Source: Cucumibacter marinus DSM 18995
GTDB lineage: Bacteria > Pseudomonadota > Alphaproteobacteria > Rhizobiales > Devosiaceae
DNA length: 64,000 bases
Reading direction: 5' to 3'
NCBI RefSeq assembly: GCF_000429865.1
Contig: NZ_AUCR01000001.1
Coordinates: forward strand, 372,001 to 436,000
In this document: positions 17,854-25,950 of the stretch, in pieces
Layout of the letters: every line of letters begins with the position of its first letter
Numbering within the stretch: position 1 is the stretch's first letter
The notes under the pieces: generated by a model
Database searches by the model: none
Seen by the model: the letters and a program-made list of their open reading frames with translations, nothing else
Told to the model about the DNA's origin: nothing
Program-made: the position numbers and the translations under genes

Positions 17854-18552
17854 TCAATTATTCGTTTCAACGGCGGCCGCACCGCCTGTGGTGTTGGTGT
17901 TCTCTTCGGCGTCGGCATCGGTGCCGGTGGCGCCATTGGCCTCGGCAGCGTCGATAGCGCGCATGGAGATGATGGTGTCGGGGTCGGTCACCAGCCCGTT
18001 GGCCGCCTCGTCTCCGCGCTTGATGCCGTCGACATACTCCATGCCGGAGACCACTTCCCCAACCACGGTGTACTCTCCGTCGAGCCACGGCGCGCGCTCG
18101 AAAACGATGAAGAACTGCGAATTGGCACTGTCCACCCGCAGGGAGCGGGCCATGCCGACCGTACCGCGGGTGAATTTGGCGCTCGAGAACTCGGCCTTGA
18201 GGTCGGGGAGCGAAGAACCGCCGCGCCCGGTGCCGGTGGGATCGCCGGTCTGGGCCATGAAACCATCGATCACCCTGTGGAAGGTCAGACCGTCGTAAAA
18301 TCCCTCATTGGCGAGTTCCGTCAGCCGCTCGGCATGCAGCGGCGCCAGATCGGGCCGCAGTCGGATGTCGACGGTCCCGTCCTTGAGTTCGAGGATCAGG
18401 TGGTCGGCCGCTTCGATGGCGGCAGCGGATTCCTCGACCGCCTCATTCGAACGGAAGATGTCGAAGGGGAAGATCGCGATGGCGAAAAGGGCGACGACAG
18501 CGAAGACCAGAATGCCGATCAGACGCTGCCTTGAGGACGGGGTTTGGCTCAT
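17854..18552 (-). CDS. Membrane-anchored/periplasmic cyclophilin
   Basis: A 232-residue cyclophilin with an N-terminal membrane segment (about residues 11-28, IGILVFAVVALFAIAIF) and a periplasmic catalytic domain. [11 protein letters not shown] and NSQFFIVF match its cytoplasmic neighbour. After the domain comes a Thr/Ala/Glu-rich tail. The start overlaps the coaD stop by 4 nt (ATGA), showing coupling within the run. Confidence 0.92.
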   Translation of the reverse strand: MSQTPSSRQRLIGILVFAVVALFAIAIFPFDIFRSNEAVEESAAAIEAADHLILELKDGTVDIRLRPDLAPLHAERLTELANEGFYDGLTFHRVIDGFMAQTGDPTGTGRGGSSLPDLKAEFSSAKFTRGTVGMARSLRVDSANSQFFIVFERAPWLDGEYTVVGEVVSGMEYVDGIKRGDEAANGLVTDPDTIISMRAIDAAEANGATGTDADAEENTNTTGGAAAVETNN

Positions 18553-19040
18553 TTGTCGTTCAGGGCCTGCAGGACACGGTTGGGCACAAAGGCGGATACG
18601 TCGCCGCCCATCTGGGCGATCTGACGCACAAGCGTGGCCGAGATGTGTCGGACATGCGGGCTCGAGGGCACAAAGACCGTCTGCAGGTCCGGCGCCATCT
18701 GCGCGTTCATGCCCACCATCTGCATCTCGTAATTGTAGTCAGTTGTGTCGCGCAAGCCGCGCACGATGATGTTGGCGCCGACCCGGCGGCAGGCCTGCAC
18801 CATCAGCCCCTCGAAATGGATGAAGGAGACTTCTGTGCCTGTGCGGCTGGCTACAGGCGCGACGGTGACCTGAAGCAGGTCCATGCGTTCGTCCAGGTCA
18901 AACAGCGGGGATTTGGTGGCCTGTACGCCCACGCCCACGACCAGGCTGTCGACGAGTCGGCAGGCGCGCTCGATGACGTCGAGATGGCCGTTGGTCACGG
19001 GATCGAACGATCCGGGATAGAAGCCGACACGGTCCTTCAT
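18549..19040 (-). CDS. coaD: Phosphopantetheine adenylyltransferase
   Basis: Adenylates 4'-phosphopantetheine in coenzyme A synthesis. The 163-residue length is typical. The nucleotidyltransferase motif is YPGSFDPVTNGHLDV (TNGH), and the C-terminal region VRHISATLVRQIA is conserved. The ATG at 19040 with GGAGA upstream gives the family start MKDRVGFYPG; the frame runs 14 codons further. First gene of the coaD-ppi-ppiB-queA-tgt-pgi run; a LysE exporter lies 90 bp upstream on the same strand. Confidence 0.97.
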   Translation of the reverse strand: MKDRVGFYPGSFDPVTNGHLDVIERACRLVDSLVVGVGVQATKSPLFDLDERMDLLQVTVAPVASRTGTEVSFIHFEGLMVQACRRVGANIIVRGLRDTTDYNYEMQMVGMNAQMAPDLQTVFVPSSPHVRHISATLVRQIAQMGGDVSAFVPNRVLQALNDK

Positions 19041-19130
19041 GGGTGTCTCCGCGAGATGGTGTGTGGGGCTGGCGCGCGCCAACCCTCGCCGGTCACGACG
19101 ATCGAAGACCCGGCGGGGTGGTTTTTGTCA

Positions 19131-19748
19131 CTACTTTTGCTGGAGCGCAAGCCACGCGCCCCCAGCCATCAGCACGGCGCCGGAGATGCGGCTCACCAGT
19201 TTGATGCGCCCGTCCCGCAGGGCCTTGCCGGCATGACCGGCCAGAAGCGCGTATCCGGCGTCGGAGATCCCGGCAATCGCCATGAAAATCAGGCCCAGCA
19301 CCATGATCTGCTCGAAGACCTGTGCGCCGGGGTGCACGAATTGCGGCAGGAAAGCTCCGAGGAACAGTAGCGCTTTGGGGTTGGACCACAGCACCAGAAA
19401 GCCCTGGATCATGTAGCCGGCAATGCTGCGTTCCTTTTTGGCTGCCGTGATTCGAGCCGTTCCGCCACCGGTGATCATGCGAAAGCCGAGATAGATGAGA
19501 TAGGCCGCGCCCACCAGCTTGATCCAGAAAAAGGCCGCCGCCATACCGCCGATAATGGTTTCGAAGCCGAAAGCGACAACCAGCACCATCAGGATCACCC
19601 CGATCTGGGTGCCGGCCAGGGTCCACAATCCGGCGGCGGGACCGCGGGCAAGCGAATTGGCGCCGATCACGGCAACCGAGGGACCGGGCACGATGGCCAC
19701 AACGAAACAGGCGGCCGCATAGGCCAGAAGGGCAGTGATCTCGAACAT
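19131..19748 (-). CDS. LysE/RhtB-family amino-acid exporter
   Basis: A 205-residue inner-membrane protein with six hydrophobic segments and the LysE-family motifs AIVPGPSVAVIGANSLARG and LGFRMITGG, then GFLVLWSNPKALLFLGAFLP (20 residues from about 117). It exports amino acids or derivatives; the exact substrate is not visible. The ATG at 19748 has GGAGA 8 nt upstream and gives the usual start; the frame runs 38 codons further. Divergent from the sulfide:quinone oxidoreductase gene over 143 bp. Confidence 0.9.
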   Translation of the reverse strand: MFEITALLAYAAACFVVAIVPGPSVAVIGANSLARGPAAGLWTLAGTQIGVILMVLVVAFGFETIIGGMAAAFFWIKLVGAAYLIYLGFRMITGGGTARITAAKKERSIAGYMIQGFLVLWSNPKALLFLGAFLPQFVHPGAQVFEQIMVLGLIFMAIAGISDAGYALLAGHAGKALRDGRIKLVSRISGAVLMAGGAWLALQQK

Positions 19749-19891
19749 GGGATGATCTCCGGAAACTGGTGCCAGTCTGGGCCAAATTCCCGGCGATTTC
19801 CATAGCTGAAAGCGCTTGATCAGGATCAACGCGGATATATGAGCAGATACTAATATCGCCATGAATGGAACGAGTGGAATGGAGGAAGTCT

Positions 19892-21184
19892 ATGGCCCAC
19901 GTCGTTGTTCTGGGCGCCGGTCTTGGCGGCGTCATCATGGCCTATGAAATGAAAGAGAAGCTCGGGCCGGACGACCGGCTGAGCGTTGTCAATCTGGGCG
20001 AAACCTATTCCTTCGTGCCCTCGAACCCCTGGGTTGCGGTGGGGTGGCGGGACCGTGACGAGATTTCCGTCGATCTCAAATCGGCCTTCTCGCGCCACGG
20101 CATCGGGTTTCACCCTGAGGGCGCGGCCAAGCTCGATCCGGAAAACAACCGTATCGAACTCAATGGCGGCGAGACGCTCGATTACGACTATCTGATCATT
20201 TCCACCGGCCCCGCTCTCGCCTTTGACGAGATCGAGGGGCTCGGGCCAAAGCATTTCACCCAGTCCATCTGCCAGATCGATCATGCGGAGGCAGCCAAAT
20301 CGGCCTTCGACAAGCTGGTCGCCAATCCGGGACCGATCGTTGTCGGCGCCGTTCAGGGGGCGTCGTGTTTCGGGCCTGCCTACGAGTTCGCCTTCATCCT
20401 CGATACCGCGCTTCGCCAGGCCAAGATCCGCGACCAGGTGCCGATCACCTTCGTGACGCCGGAACCCTATATCGGCCATCTTGGCCTTGACGGGGTCGGC
20501 GATACGAAGGGGCTGATGGAAGGCGCGATGCGCGATCGGCACATCAAGTGGATCACCAATGCCAAGGTGACCTCGGTCGAGGAACACACCATGCATGTGG
20601 AGGAGGTCGACGAGAAAGGCGAGGTCAAGCAAGGATACGCGCTCGACTTCAACTACGCGATGATGCTCCCGGCGTTCCGCGGCATCGACGCCGTGCAGGG
20701 CCTGGAAGGGCTGGTCAACCCACGCGGCTTCGTGGTGATCGACGACTATCAGCGCAATCCCAAATACCAGAACGTGTTCGGTATCGGCGTGTGCGTTGCC
20801 ATTCCGCCGGTCGGCAAGACGCCCCTGCCGGTCGGGGTGCCCAAGACCGGGTTCATGATCGAATCCATGGTGACCGCCACGGCCGAAAACATCTCGGCGC
20901 TGCTCAAGGGCGGCAAGCCCGAGGCGGTCGCAACGTGGAATGCGGTCTGCCTGGCCGATTTCGGCGACGAAGGTGTCGCCTTTGTCGCGCAGCCGCAAAT
21001 CCCGCCGCGCAACGTGAACTGGGCCAAGCGCGGGAAGTGGGTGCATTTCGCCAAGGTCGGTTTCGAAAAATACTTCCTGCACAAAGTGCGCTCGGGCCAG
21101 CCCGACACATTCTACGAAAATCTCGCCCTGCACCTTTTGGGCGTGAAGAAACTCAAGGAGATCGAAATCCGTCCTGCGGACTGA
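19892..21184 (+). CDS. sqr: Sulfide:quinone oxidoreductase
   Basis: Oxidises sulfide and passes electrons to the quinone pool at the membrane. The 430-residue flavoprotein opens with the FAD dinucleotide fold VVVLGAGLGGVIMAYEM. The three redox-active cysteines of Rhodobacter-type SQR are all there at residues 127 (SICQIDHAE), 159 (GASCFGPAYEF) and 353 (AVCLADFGDE), the same numbers as I recall for the R. capsulatus enzyme. The C-terminal region holds the amphipathic membrane-contact segments. GGAGGAAG precedes the ATG at 19892. No persulfide dioxygenase, rhodanese or sulfide-responsive regulator is nearby. Confidence 0.93.
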   Translation: MAHVVVLGAGLGGVIMAYEMKEKLGPDDRLSVVNLGETYSFVPSNPWVAVGWRDRDEISVDLKSAFSRHGIGFHPEGAAKLDPENNRIELNGGETLDYDYLIISTGPALAFDEIEGLGPKHFTQSICQIDHAEAAKSAFDKLVANPGPIVVGAVQGASCFGPAYEFAFILDTALRQAKIRDQVPITFVTPEPYIGHLGLDGVGDTKGLMEGAMRDRHIKWITNAKVTSVEEHTMHVEEVDEKGEVKQGYALDFNYAMMLPAFRGIDAVQGLEGLVNPRGFVVIDDYQRNPKYQNVFGIGVCVAIPPVGKTPLPVGVPKTGFMIESMVTATAENISALLKGGKPEAVATWNAVCLADFGDEGVAFVAQPQIPPRNVNWAKRGKWVHFAKVGFEKYFLHKVRSGQPDTFYENLALHLLGVKKLKEIEIRPAD

Positions 21185-21199
21185 CCGATCTCTCAACGA

Positions 21200-21264
21200 G
21201 AGCTGACCGAGGCGCAGCGCCGGGGCTCCGTTCATTCAAAGAGCGGAGCTCCGGTTGTCAGCTC
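21200..21264. terminator. Nested hairpin between convergent sqr and GT39 genes
   Basis: An outer 8-bp stem GAGCTGAC (21200-21207)/GTCAGCTC (21257-21264) encloses an 11-bp stem with one G-U pair (21220-21230/21244-21254). It fills the gap between two stop codons, and its right arm touches the GT39 stop. There is no T-run; it is probably a strong two-way block to transcription. Confidence 0.55.
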
Positions 21265-22747
21265 AGGGCCGGAACCCCTCACCCAGCCAGAGCGTGTGGG
21301 TCAGGATCTCCCGGCCGGCCACCCGCACCTCGACCTCTTCCAGCTTGCTGACCGTCTCGAACTGACGGCGGATGTGACCCGTCATCGGATTGAAGGGGTC
21401 GGTGCGGATGATGGCACTCTGACCAGCGGCACTTGACCGGTCGAACCAGAAATCGAACTGGCTTTGCCGGCTTTCGAGATTTCGGACATCGGCGTCGTCA
21501 AGCGCCAGTGCCAACCGGGCGGTGGTGCCATAATGACTGCCGGCCACGAAGTCGGCTCCCTCGTCTTCCCGTAGCCTTTCAACGGCGGCGGCGATGTCAT
21601 CCCAGCCATAGGCCCAGGCTGTTACCCGGTCGACAGGCCCTGTGAGCATGGTCACGGGCGCCAGCGTGAAATTGATCGCCAGGGCGAGGGCAATCACCGC
21701 CCCGTAGAGGATATGCCCGAGCCTGAGGATCGGGTGGCGCAGCCAGACCGCCAGGACCGGCACGAAGCCCAGCCAGGCCACAAGGTTCCAATGGAAATGA
21801 ACATTGGAACGCAGAGCCAGCGCGCCGATAGCCAGCGTCGAGGCGATGAATACGAAAAAGCCCAGGCGATTGTCGCCCGCCTCGGTGTGTACTGGACGAC
21901 GCAGCACCGCAACAATCCAGACCAATGTCGCGATGACAAAGAAAGGCGATGTCGTCACGACGGTCAGAAAGCCGAAGCCGGAGAGGCCCGCAATGGTCGG
22001 TGGACCATCGACCCCGTGATGGCGCGAGTAGAGAATGAAATCAAACGCAGCATTGCCATTGGCGATATTCCACCAGAACACTGGCGCCAGGCAGGCCATG
22101 GAGATCAGTGCCGCGATATAAAGATGCGGATTGCGCAGATGCCGCCACCAGGCCGGTGTCAGCAGGATTGCGGCGGCAAATCCGAGGCCGATCAGCGCGG
22201 CGTTGAACTTCGATAGCGTCGCCAGCCCCAGCGCCACCGCCCCGAAATAGAGCCAGCGCCGCGCGTGCGGGAGATCGAGCGCGAACCGGGTGAACCCGTA
22301 AAGCGCCAGAAGCCCGAAAAACACCATCAGGTGATCCGGAAACGCAACGCTGGTCATGATCCAGAACACAGGCGTGATCAGGAACAGCAAGGCCGTCGGC
22401 AAAAACCCTTGCGCCTGGCGTACGCCGGGCAATCGGGCAAAGGCCCGGATCACCCACAAATCACCCAGAAGCGTCAGGACAACCGGCAATCGCAGGGCCC
22501 AGAATGCCGGCAATCCAAGCCGTTCGAAGGCCATGATGGTCCAGCCGACCATGGGCGGATGATCGTAATAGGACCAGTCCGGGTGCTGCGCCCAGAGCCA
22601 GTAATAGGCCTCATCGACGATTACACCGGCAAAAACGGTCTGTGCGAGCTTGATCACAAGCAGGAGCACGACAAGGGCGCGCAGAAGTGATCCTGCGCGC
22701 CCCGTTGTTCCATTCGGATCGTGTGTAGCCGGGCTATGCGATGTCAT
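21263..22747 (-). CDS. GT39-type (ArnT/PMT-like) membrane glycosyltransferase
   Basis: A 494-residue polytopic protein of the ArnT/PMT type, which transfers sugars from a polyprenyl-phosphate donor on the periplasmic side. The N-terminal first loop carries the acidic motif VDEAYYWLWAQHPDWSYYDH (20 residues from about 45), the typical catalytic Asp-Glu region, and about ten membrane segments follow. A soluble C-terminal domain begins near residue 380. The acceptor (lipid A, glycan or protein) is unknown. It starts 31 bp after the gyrA stop on the same strand, so it may be cotranscribed with gyrA. Confidence 0.88.
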   Translation of the reverse strand: MTSHSPATHDPNGTTGRAGSLLRALVVLLLVIKLAQTVFAGVIVDEAYYWLWAQHPDWSYYDHPPMVGWTIMAFERLGLPAFWALRLPVVLTLLGDLWVIRAFARLPGVRQAQGFLPTALLFLITPVFWIMTSVAFPDHLMVFFGLLALYGFTRFALDLPHARRWLYFGAVALGLATLSKFNAALIGLGFAAAILLTPAWWRHLRNPHLYIAALISMACLAPVFWWNIANGNAAFDFILYSRHHGVDGPPTIAGLSGFGFLTVVTTSPFFVIATLVWIVAVLRRPVHTEAGDNRLGFFVFIASTLAIGALALRSNVHFHWNLVAWLGFVPVLAVWLRHPILRLGHILYGAVIALALAINFTLAPVTMLTGPVDRVTAWAYGWDDIAAAVERLREDEGADFVAGSHYGTTARLALALDDADVRNLESRQSQFDFWFDRSSAAGQSAIIRTDPFNPMTGHIRRQFETVSKLEEVEVRVAGREILTHTLWLGEGFRP

Positions 22748-22778
22748 GTTCGGTCCCGGACCGGCTCAGGCACTGCCC

Positions 22779-25676
22779 CTATTCGCCGGCCTCATCTTCC
22801 GGACCGTCATCGTCCCCGGGCGTATTGTTTTCGGGCGCATCGTCTCCGGGAGCATCGTCTCCGGGAGCATCGTCACCGCCGGCCTCTGGGCCATCGCCGC
22901 TCGCACCCGCTTCGTCAACTTCCTCACCCTCTTCATCTTCATCTCCCGTGTCCGAAACGCGGGATACGGAGACGACCTTTTCGCCTTCGCTGGTCGAGAA
23001 GATGGTCACGCCCTGGCTCGAGCGCCCGATGATCGAAATGCGGTTGCCCGGTCCGGCATCCACCGGCACCCGGATCACCTGTCCGCCATTGGTGACGAGC
23101 ATGATCTGATCGGCATCCTCCACCGGGAACGAGGCAACGAGCTCACCATTGCGGTCATTGACCGCCATGGCGACGATGCCTTTGCCGCCGCGTCCGGTCA
23201 CCCGGTATTCGTGGCTCGAGGAACGCTTGCCATAGCCGTGTTCGGAAACGGTAAGGATGAACTGTTCGGAGGCGCCGAGGGCCGCATAGCGCTCGGGGCT
23301 CAATTCACCGGCCTCCACTTCCTCGTCACCTGCATCCGCACCTTCAGGCGGCTCGCCCTCACCGCGCACCGCACGGCTCATCTTGAGATAGGTGGCACGT
23401 TCGGACGGCGTCGCATCGAGGTGATGCAGGATCGACATGGAGATGACCTTGTCGCCCTTGGCGAGCGAAATGCCGCGCACGCCGGTCGAGTTGCGGCCCT
23501 TGAACTGGCGCACATCGGTGACCGGGAACCGGATCGCCTGGCCCCCGGCGGTAGTGAGCATCACGTCCTGGCTGACGGTGCAGGTATCCACACCGACAAT
23601 GCCGTCGCCCTCATCGAGCTTCATGGCGATCTTGCCGTTGCGGTTGACCTGCACGAAATCGGCCAGCGAATTGCGCCGCACGGTGCCGGTTTCGGTCGCG
23701 AACATGATGTCGAGATCGCCCCAGCTGTCCTCGTCCTCGGGCAATGGCAGGATCGAGGTGATCCGTTCGCCTTCCTCGAGCGGCAGCATGTTCACAAGCG
23801 CCTTGCCCCGCGCATTGGGGGCCGCGACCGGCAAACGCCAGACCTTGAGCTTGTAGACAATGCCGCGGGAAGAGAAGAACAGGACCGGCGTGTGGGTATT
23901 GGCCACGAACAGCCGGGTCACGAAGTCCTCGTCGCGGAAGCTCATGCCGGACCGGCCCTTGCCGCCGCGGCGCTGGGCACGGTAGGTCGAAAGCGGCACC
24001 CGCTTGATGTAGCCCGAATGCGAGACGGTCACGACCATGTCTTCGCGGGCAATCAGGTCCTCGTCGTCGACATCTCCGACAGCGTCGACGATTTCGGTCT
24101 TGCGGTCGGACCCGAACTGGTCACGGACGGCCTCCAGTTCCTCGCGGATGATCGAGATCACCCGGTCGCGCGAACGCAGGATGTCGAGATAGTCGGTGAT
24201 CTTGTCGCCGAGCTGGTTGAGCTCATCGCCGATTTCGTCGCGGCCAAGCGCGGTCAGGCGCTGCAGACGCAAATCGAGGATCGCCTTGGCCTGCTCTTCG
24301 GACAGCTTGAAGGTCCCGTCCGGGTTCACCTTGTGGCGCGGATCGTCGATGAGTTCGATCAACGGGGCAACATCGGCCGCCGGCCAATCGCGCTCAAGCA
24401 GACGTTCGCGGGCGGTTGCCGGGTCGGGTGCGGTGCGGATGAGGTGGATGACCTCGTCCACATTGGCCACGGCCACGGCGAGGCCGACCAGTACATGGGC
24501 CCGGTCGCGAGCCTTGTTCAGCAGATATTTGGCGCGGCGGGTGATGACCTGCTCGCGGAACTCCAGGAAGGCGCGAAGAATGGCCTTCAGCGTCATCTGT
24601 TCCGGTTTGGCGCCGTTCAACACCACCGTGTTGACGCCGAAAGACGTCTGCAGCGGCGAGAAGCGATAGAGCTGATTGAGGATAACGTCGGGCGCGCCAT
24701 CGCGTTTGATCTCGATGACGACCCGCATGCCGTGGCGGTCGGATTCGTCACGGATATCGCCAATGCCTTCAATGCGCTTGTCGCGCACCAGCTCGGCGAT
24801 CTTCTCGATCATCGTGGCCTTGTTCACCTGATACGGAATCTCGGTGATGATGATCGCTTCGCGGTCCTTGCGGATTTCCTCGACGGTAGCACGGCCCCGC
24901 ATCAGGATCGAGCCACGGCCCGTCTCATAGGCGGAACGGATGCCCGACCGACCCAGAATGATGCCTGCGGTCGGGAAGTCGGGTCCCGGAATGATCTCCA
25001 TCAGCTCGTCGACGGTGATGTCGGGATTTTCGAGCTGGGCAAGCGTGGCGTTGATAACCTCTGTCAGATTGTGGGTCGGGATATTGGTGGCCATGCCGAC
25101 CGCAATACCCCCTGCCCCGTTGACCAGCAGGTTCGGGAAGCGTGCCGGCAACACGCTCGGCTCGCGCTCGGAGCCGTCATAGTTGTCGACGAAATCGACG
25201 GTGTCCTTGTCGATGTCTTCGAGCAGCGTGTCGGTCACGCGCTCCATGCGGACTTCGGTGTAGCGTTCGGCTGCCGGCATGTCGCCGTCCACCGACCCGA
25301 AATTGCCCTGTCCGTCGACCAGCGGCACGCGCAGCGAAAAGTCCTGTGCCAGACGCACAAGCGACATGTAGACCGCTGCGGTTCCATGCGGGTGATACTT
25401 ACCGGTGACGTTACCGGTGACGCGCGCCGATTTCTTGTAGGGCTTGTTCCAGACATAGCCGCTTTCATGCATCGAATAGAGGATGCGGCGGTGCACGGGC
25501 TTGAGCCCGTCTCGAACGTCCGGCAGCGCGCGGCTCACGATCACGCTCATCGCATAATCGAGATAGGACTTGCGCATTTCGTCGGTGATCGAGACGACCT
25601 GAATGTCACTTCCCCGCGGCGGCATGCCGGCGGGATCGGGGGTCTCGTCCTGGGGTTCGTCGGGCGTGTCTGTCAC
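22779..25676 (-). CDS. gyrA: DNA gyrase subunit A, altered quinolone region
   Basis: Cuts and rejoins DNA to add negative supercoils with GyrB. The 965-residue protein has the catalytic tyrosine in [10 protein letters not shown], the GyrA-box QRRGGKG in the C-terminal wrapping domain and all usual blades. The quinolone-resistance region reads [20 protein letters not shown]: residues 99, 100 and 104 are Thr, Ala and Met where E. coli has Asp82, Ser83 and Asp87. I confirmed this by translating the strand. The last 60 residues are an acidic low-complexity tail with a GDDAP repeat, encoded by a 15-bp DNA repeat near 22850. Upstream is a palindrome at 25781. Confidence 0.97.
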   Translation of the reverse strand: MTDTPDEPQDETPDPAGMPPRGSDIQVVSITDEMRKSYLDYAMSVIVSRALPDVRDGLKPVHRRILYSMHESGYVWNKPYKKSARVTGNVTGKYHPHGTAAVYMSLVRLAQDFSLRVPLVDGQGNFGSVDGDMPAAERYTEVRMERVTDTLLEDIDKDTVDFVDNYDGSEREPSVLPARFPNLLVNGAGGIAVGMATNIPTHNLTEVINATLAQLENPDITVDELMEIIPGPDFPTAGIILGRSGIRSAYETGRGSILMRGRATVEEIRKDREAIIITEIPYQVNKATMIEKIAELVRDKRIEGIGDIRDESDRHGMRVVIEIKRDGAPDVILNQLYRFSPLQTSFGVNTVVLNGAKPEQMTLKAILRAFLEFREQVITRRAKYLLNKARDRAHVLVGLAVAVANVDEVIHLIRTAPDPATARERLLERDWPAADVAPLIELIDDPRHKVNPDGTFKLSEEQAKAILDLRLQRLTALGRDEIGDELNQLGDKITDYLDILRSRDRVISIIREELEAVRDQFGSDRKTEIVDAVGDVDDEDLIAREDMVVTVSHSGYIKRVPLSTYRAQRRGGKGRSGMSFRDEDFVTRLFVANTHTPVLFFSSRGIVYKLKVWRLPVAAPNARGKALVNMLPLEEGERITSILPLPEDEDSWGDLDIMFATETGTVRRNSLADFVQVNRNGKIAMKLDEGDGIVGVDTCTVSQDVMLTTAGGQAIRFPVTDVRQFKGRNSTGVRGISLAKGDKVISMSILHHLDATPSERATYLKMSRAVRGEGEPPEGADAGDEEVEAGELSPERYAALGASEQFILTVSEHGYGKRSSSHEYRVTGRGGKGIVAMAVNDRNGELVASFPVEDADQIMLVTNGGQVIRVPVDAGPGNRISIIGRSSQGVTIFSTSEGEKVVSVSRVSDTGDEDEEGEEVDEAGASGDGPEAGGDDAPGDDAPGDDAPENNTPGDDDGPEDEAGE

Positions 25677-25780
25677 AGTGTGTTTTCGTTGCTCGTCACG
25701 TTGGCATCGGTTCTAAGCGATTCCGGCAGGCGATACCACTTTTAGCGGGGATTTGCGGGCATTCGGCTGCACCATCCACA

Positions 25781-25795
25781 TTTGTGTCACACAAA
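25781..25795. promoter_or_regulatory. 15-bp palindrome upstream of gyrA
   Basis: TTTGTGT-C-ACACAAA is a perfect inverted repeat about 105 bp upstream of the gyrA start, in the 274-bp gap to the divergent RND gene. It resembles a dimeric-regulator site. A separate hairpin ACCGGC (25894-25899)/GCCGGT (25905-25910) lies in the RND leader. Confidence 0.4.
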
Positions 25796-25950
25796 GTGTC
25801 ATTTTCGCGGTGCAGTGGTGTCGCATGGTCGGGCGGAAACGCCTGAAAACACGCGTTGACATCTAGGCGAGCGGGTCGTCGCGGGCTTGCGTCACCGGCG
25901 ACAAGCCGGTAAAGCACCGAAAACCCCCGGGTTGGAGCGGAGCGAGCATT

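Noticed and set aside
22650-25745. A 1031-codon plus-strand frame
   Set aside because: Antisense to gyrA along its whole length, the best-supported gene of the region.
25856-25861. TTGACA as promoter of the RND gene
   Set aside because: The expected -10 position reads TCGCGG, so the match is not convincing.
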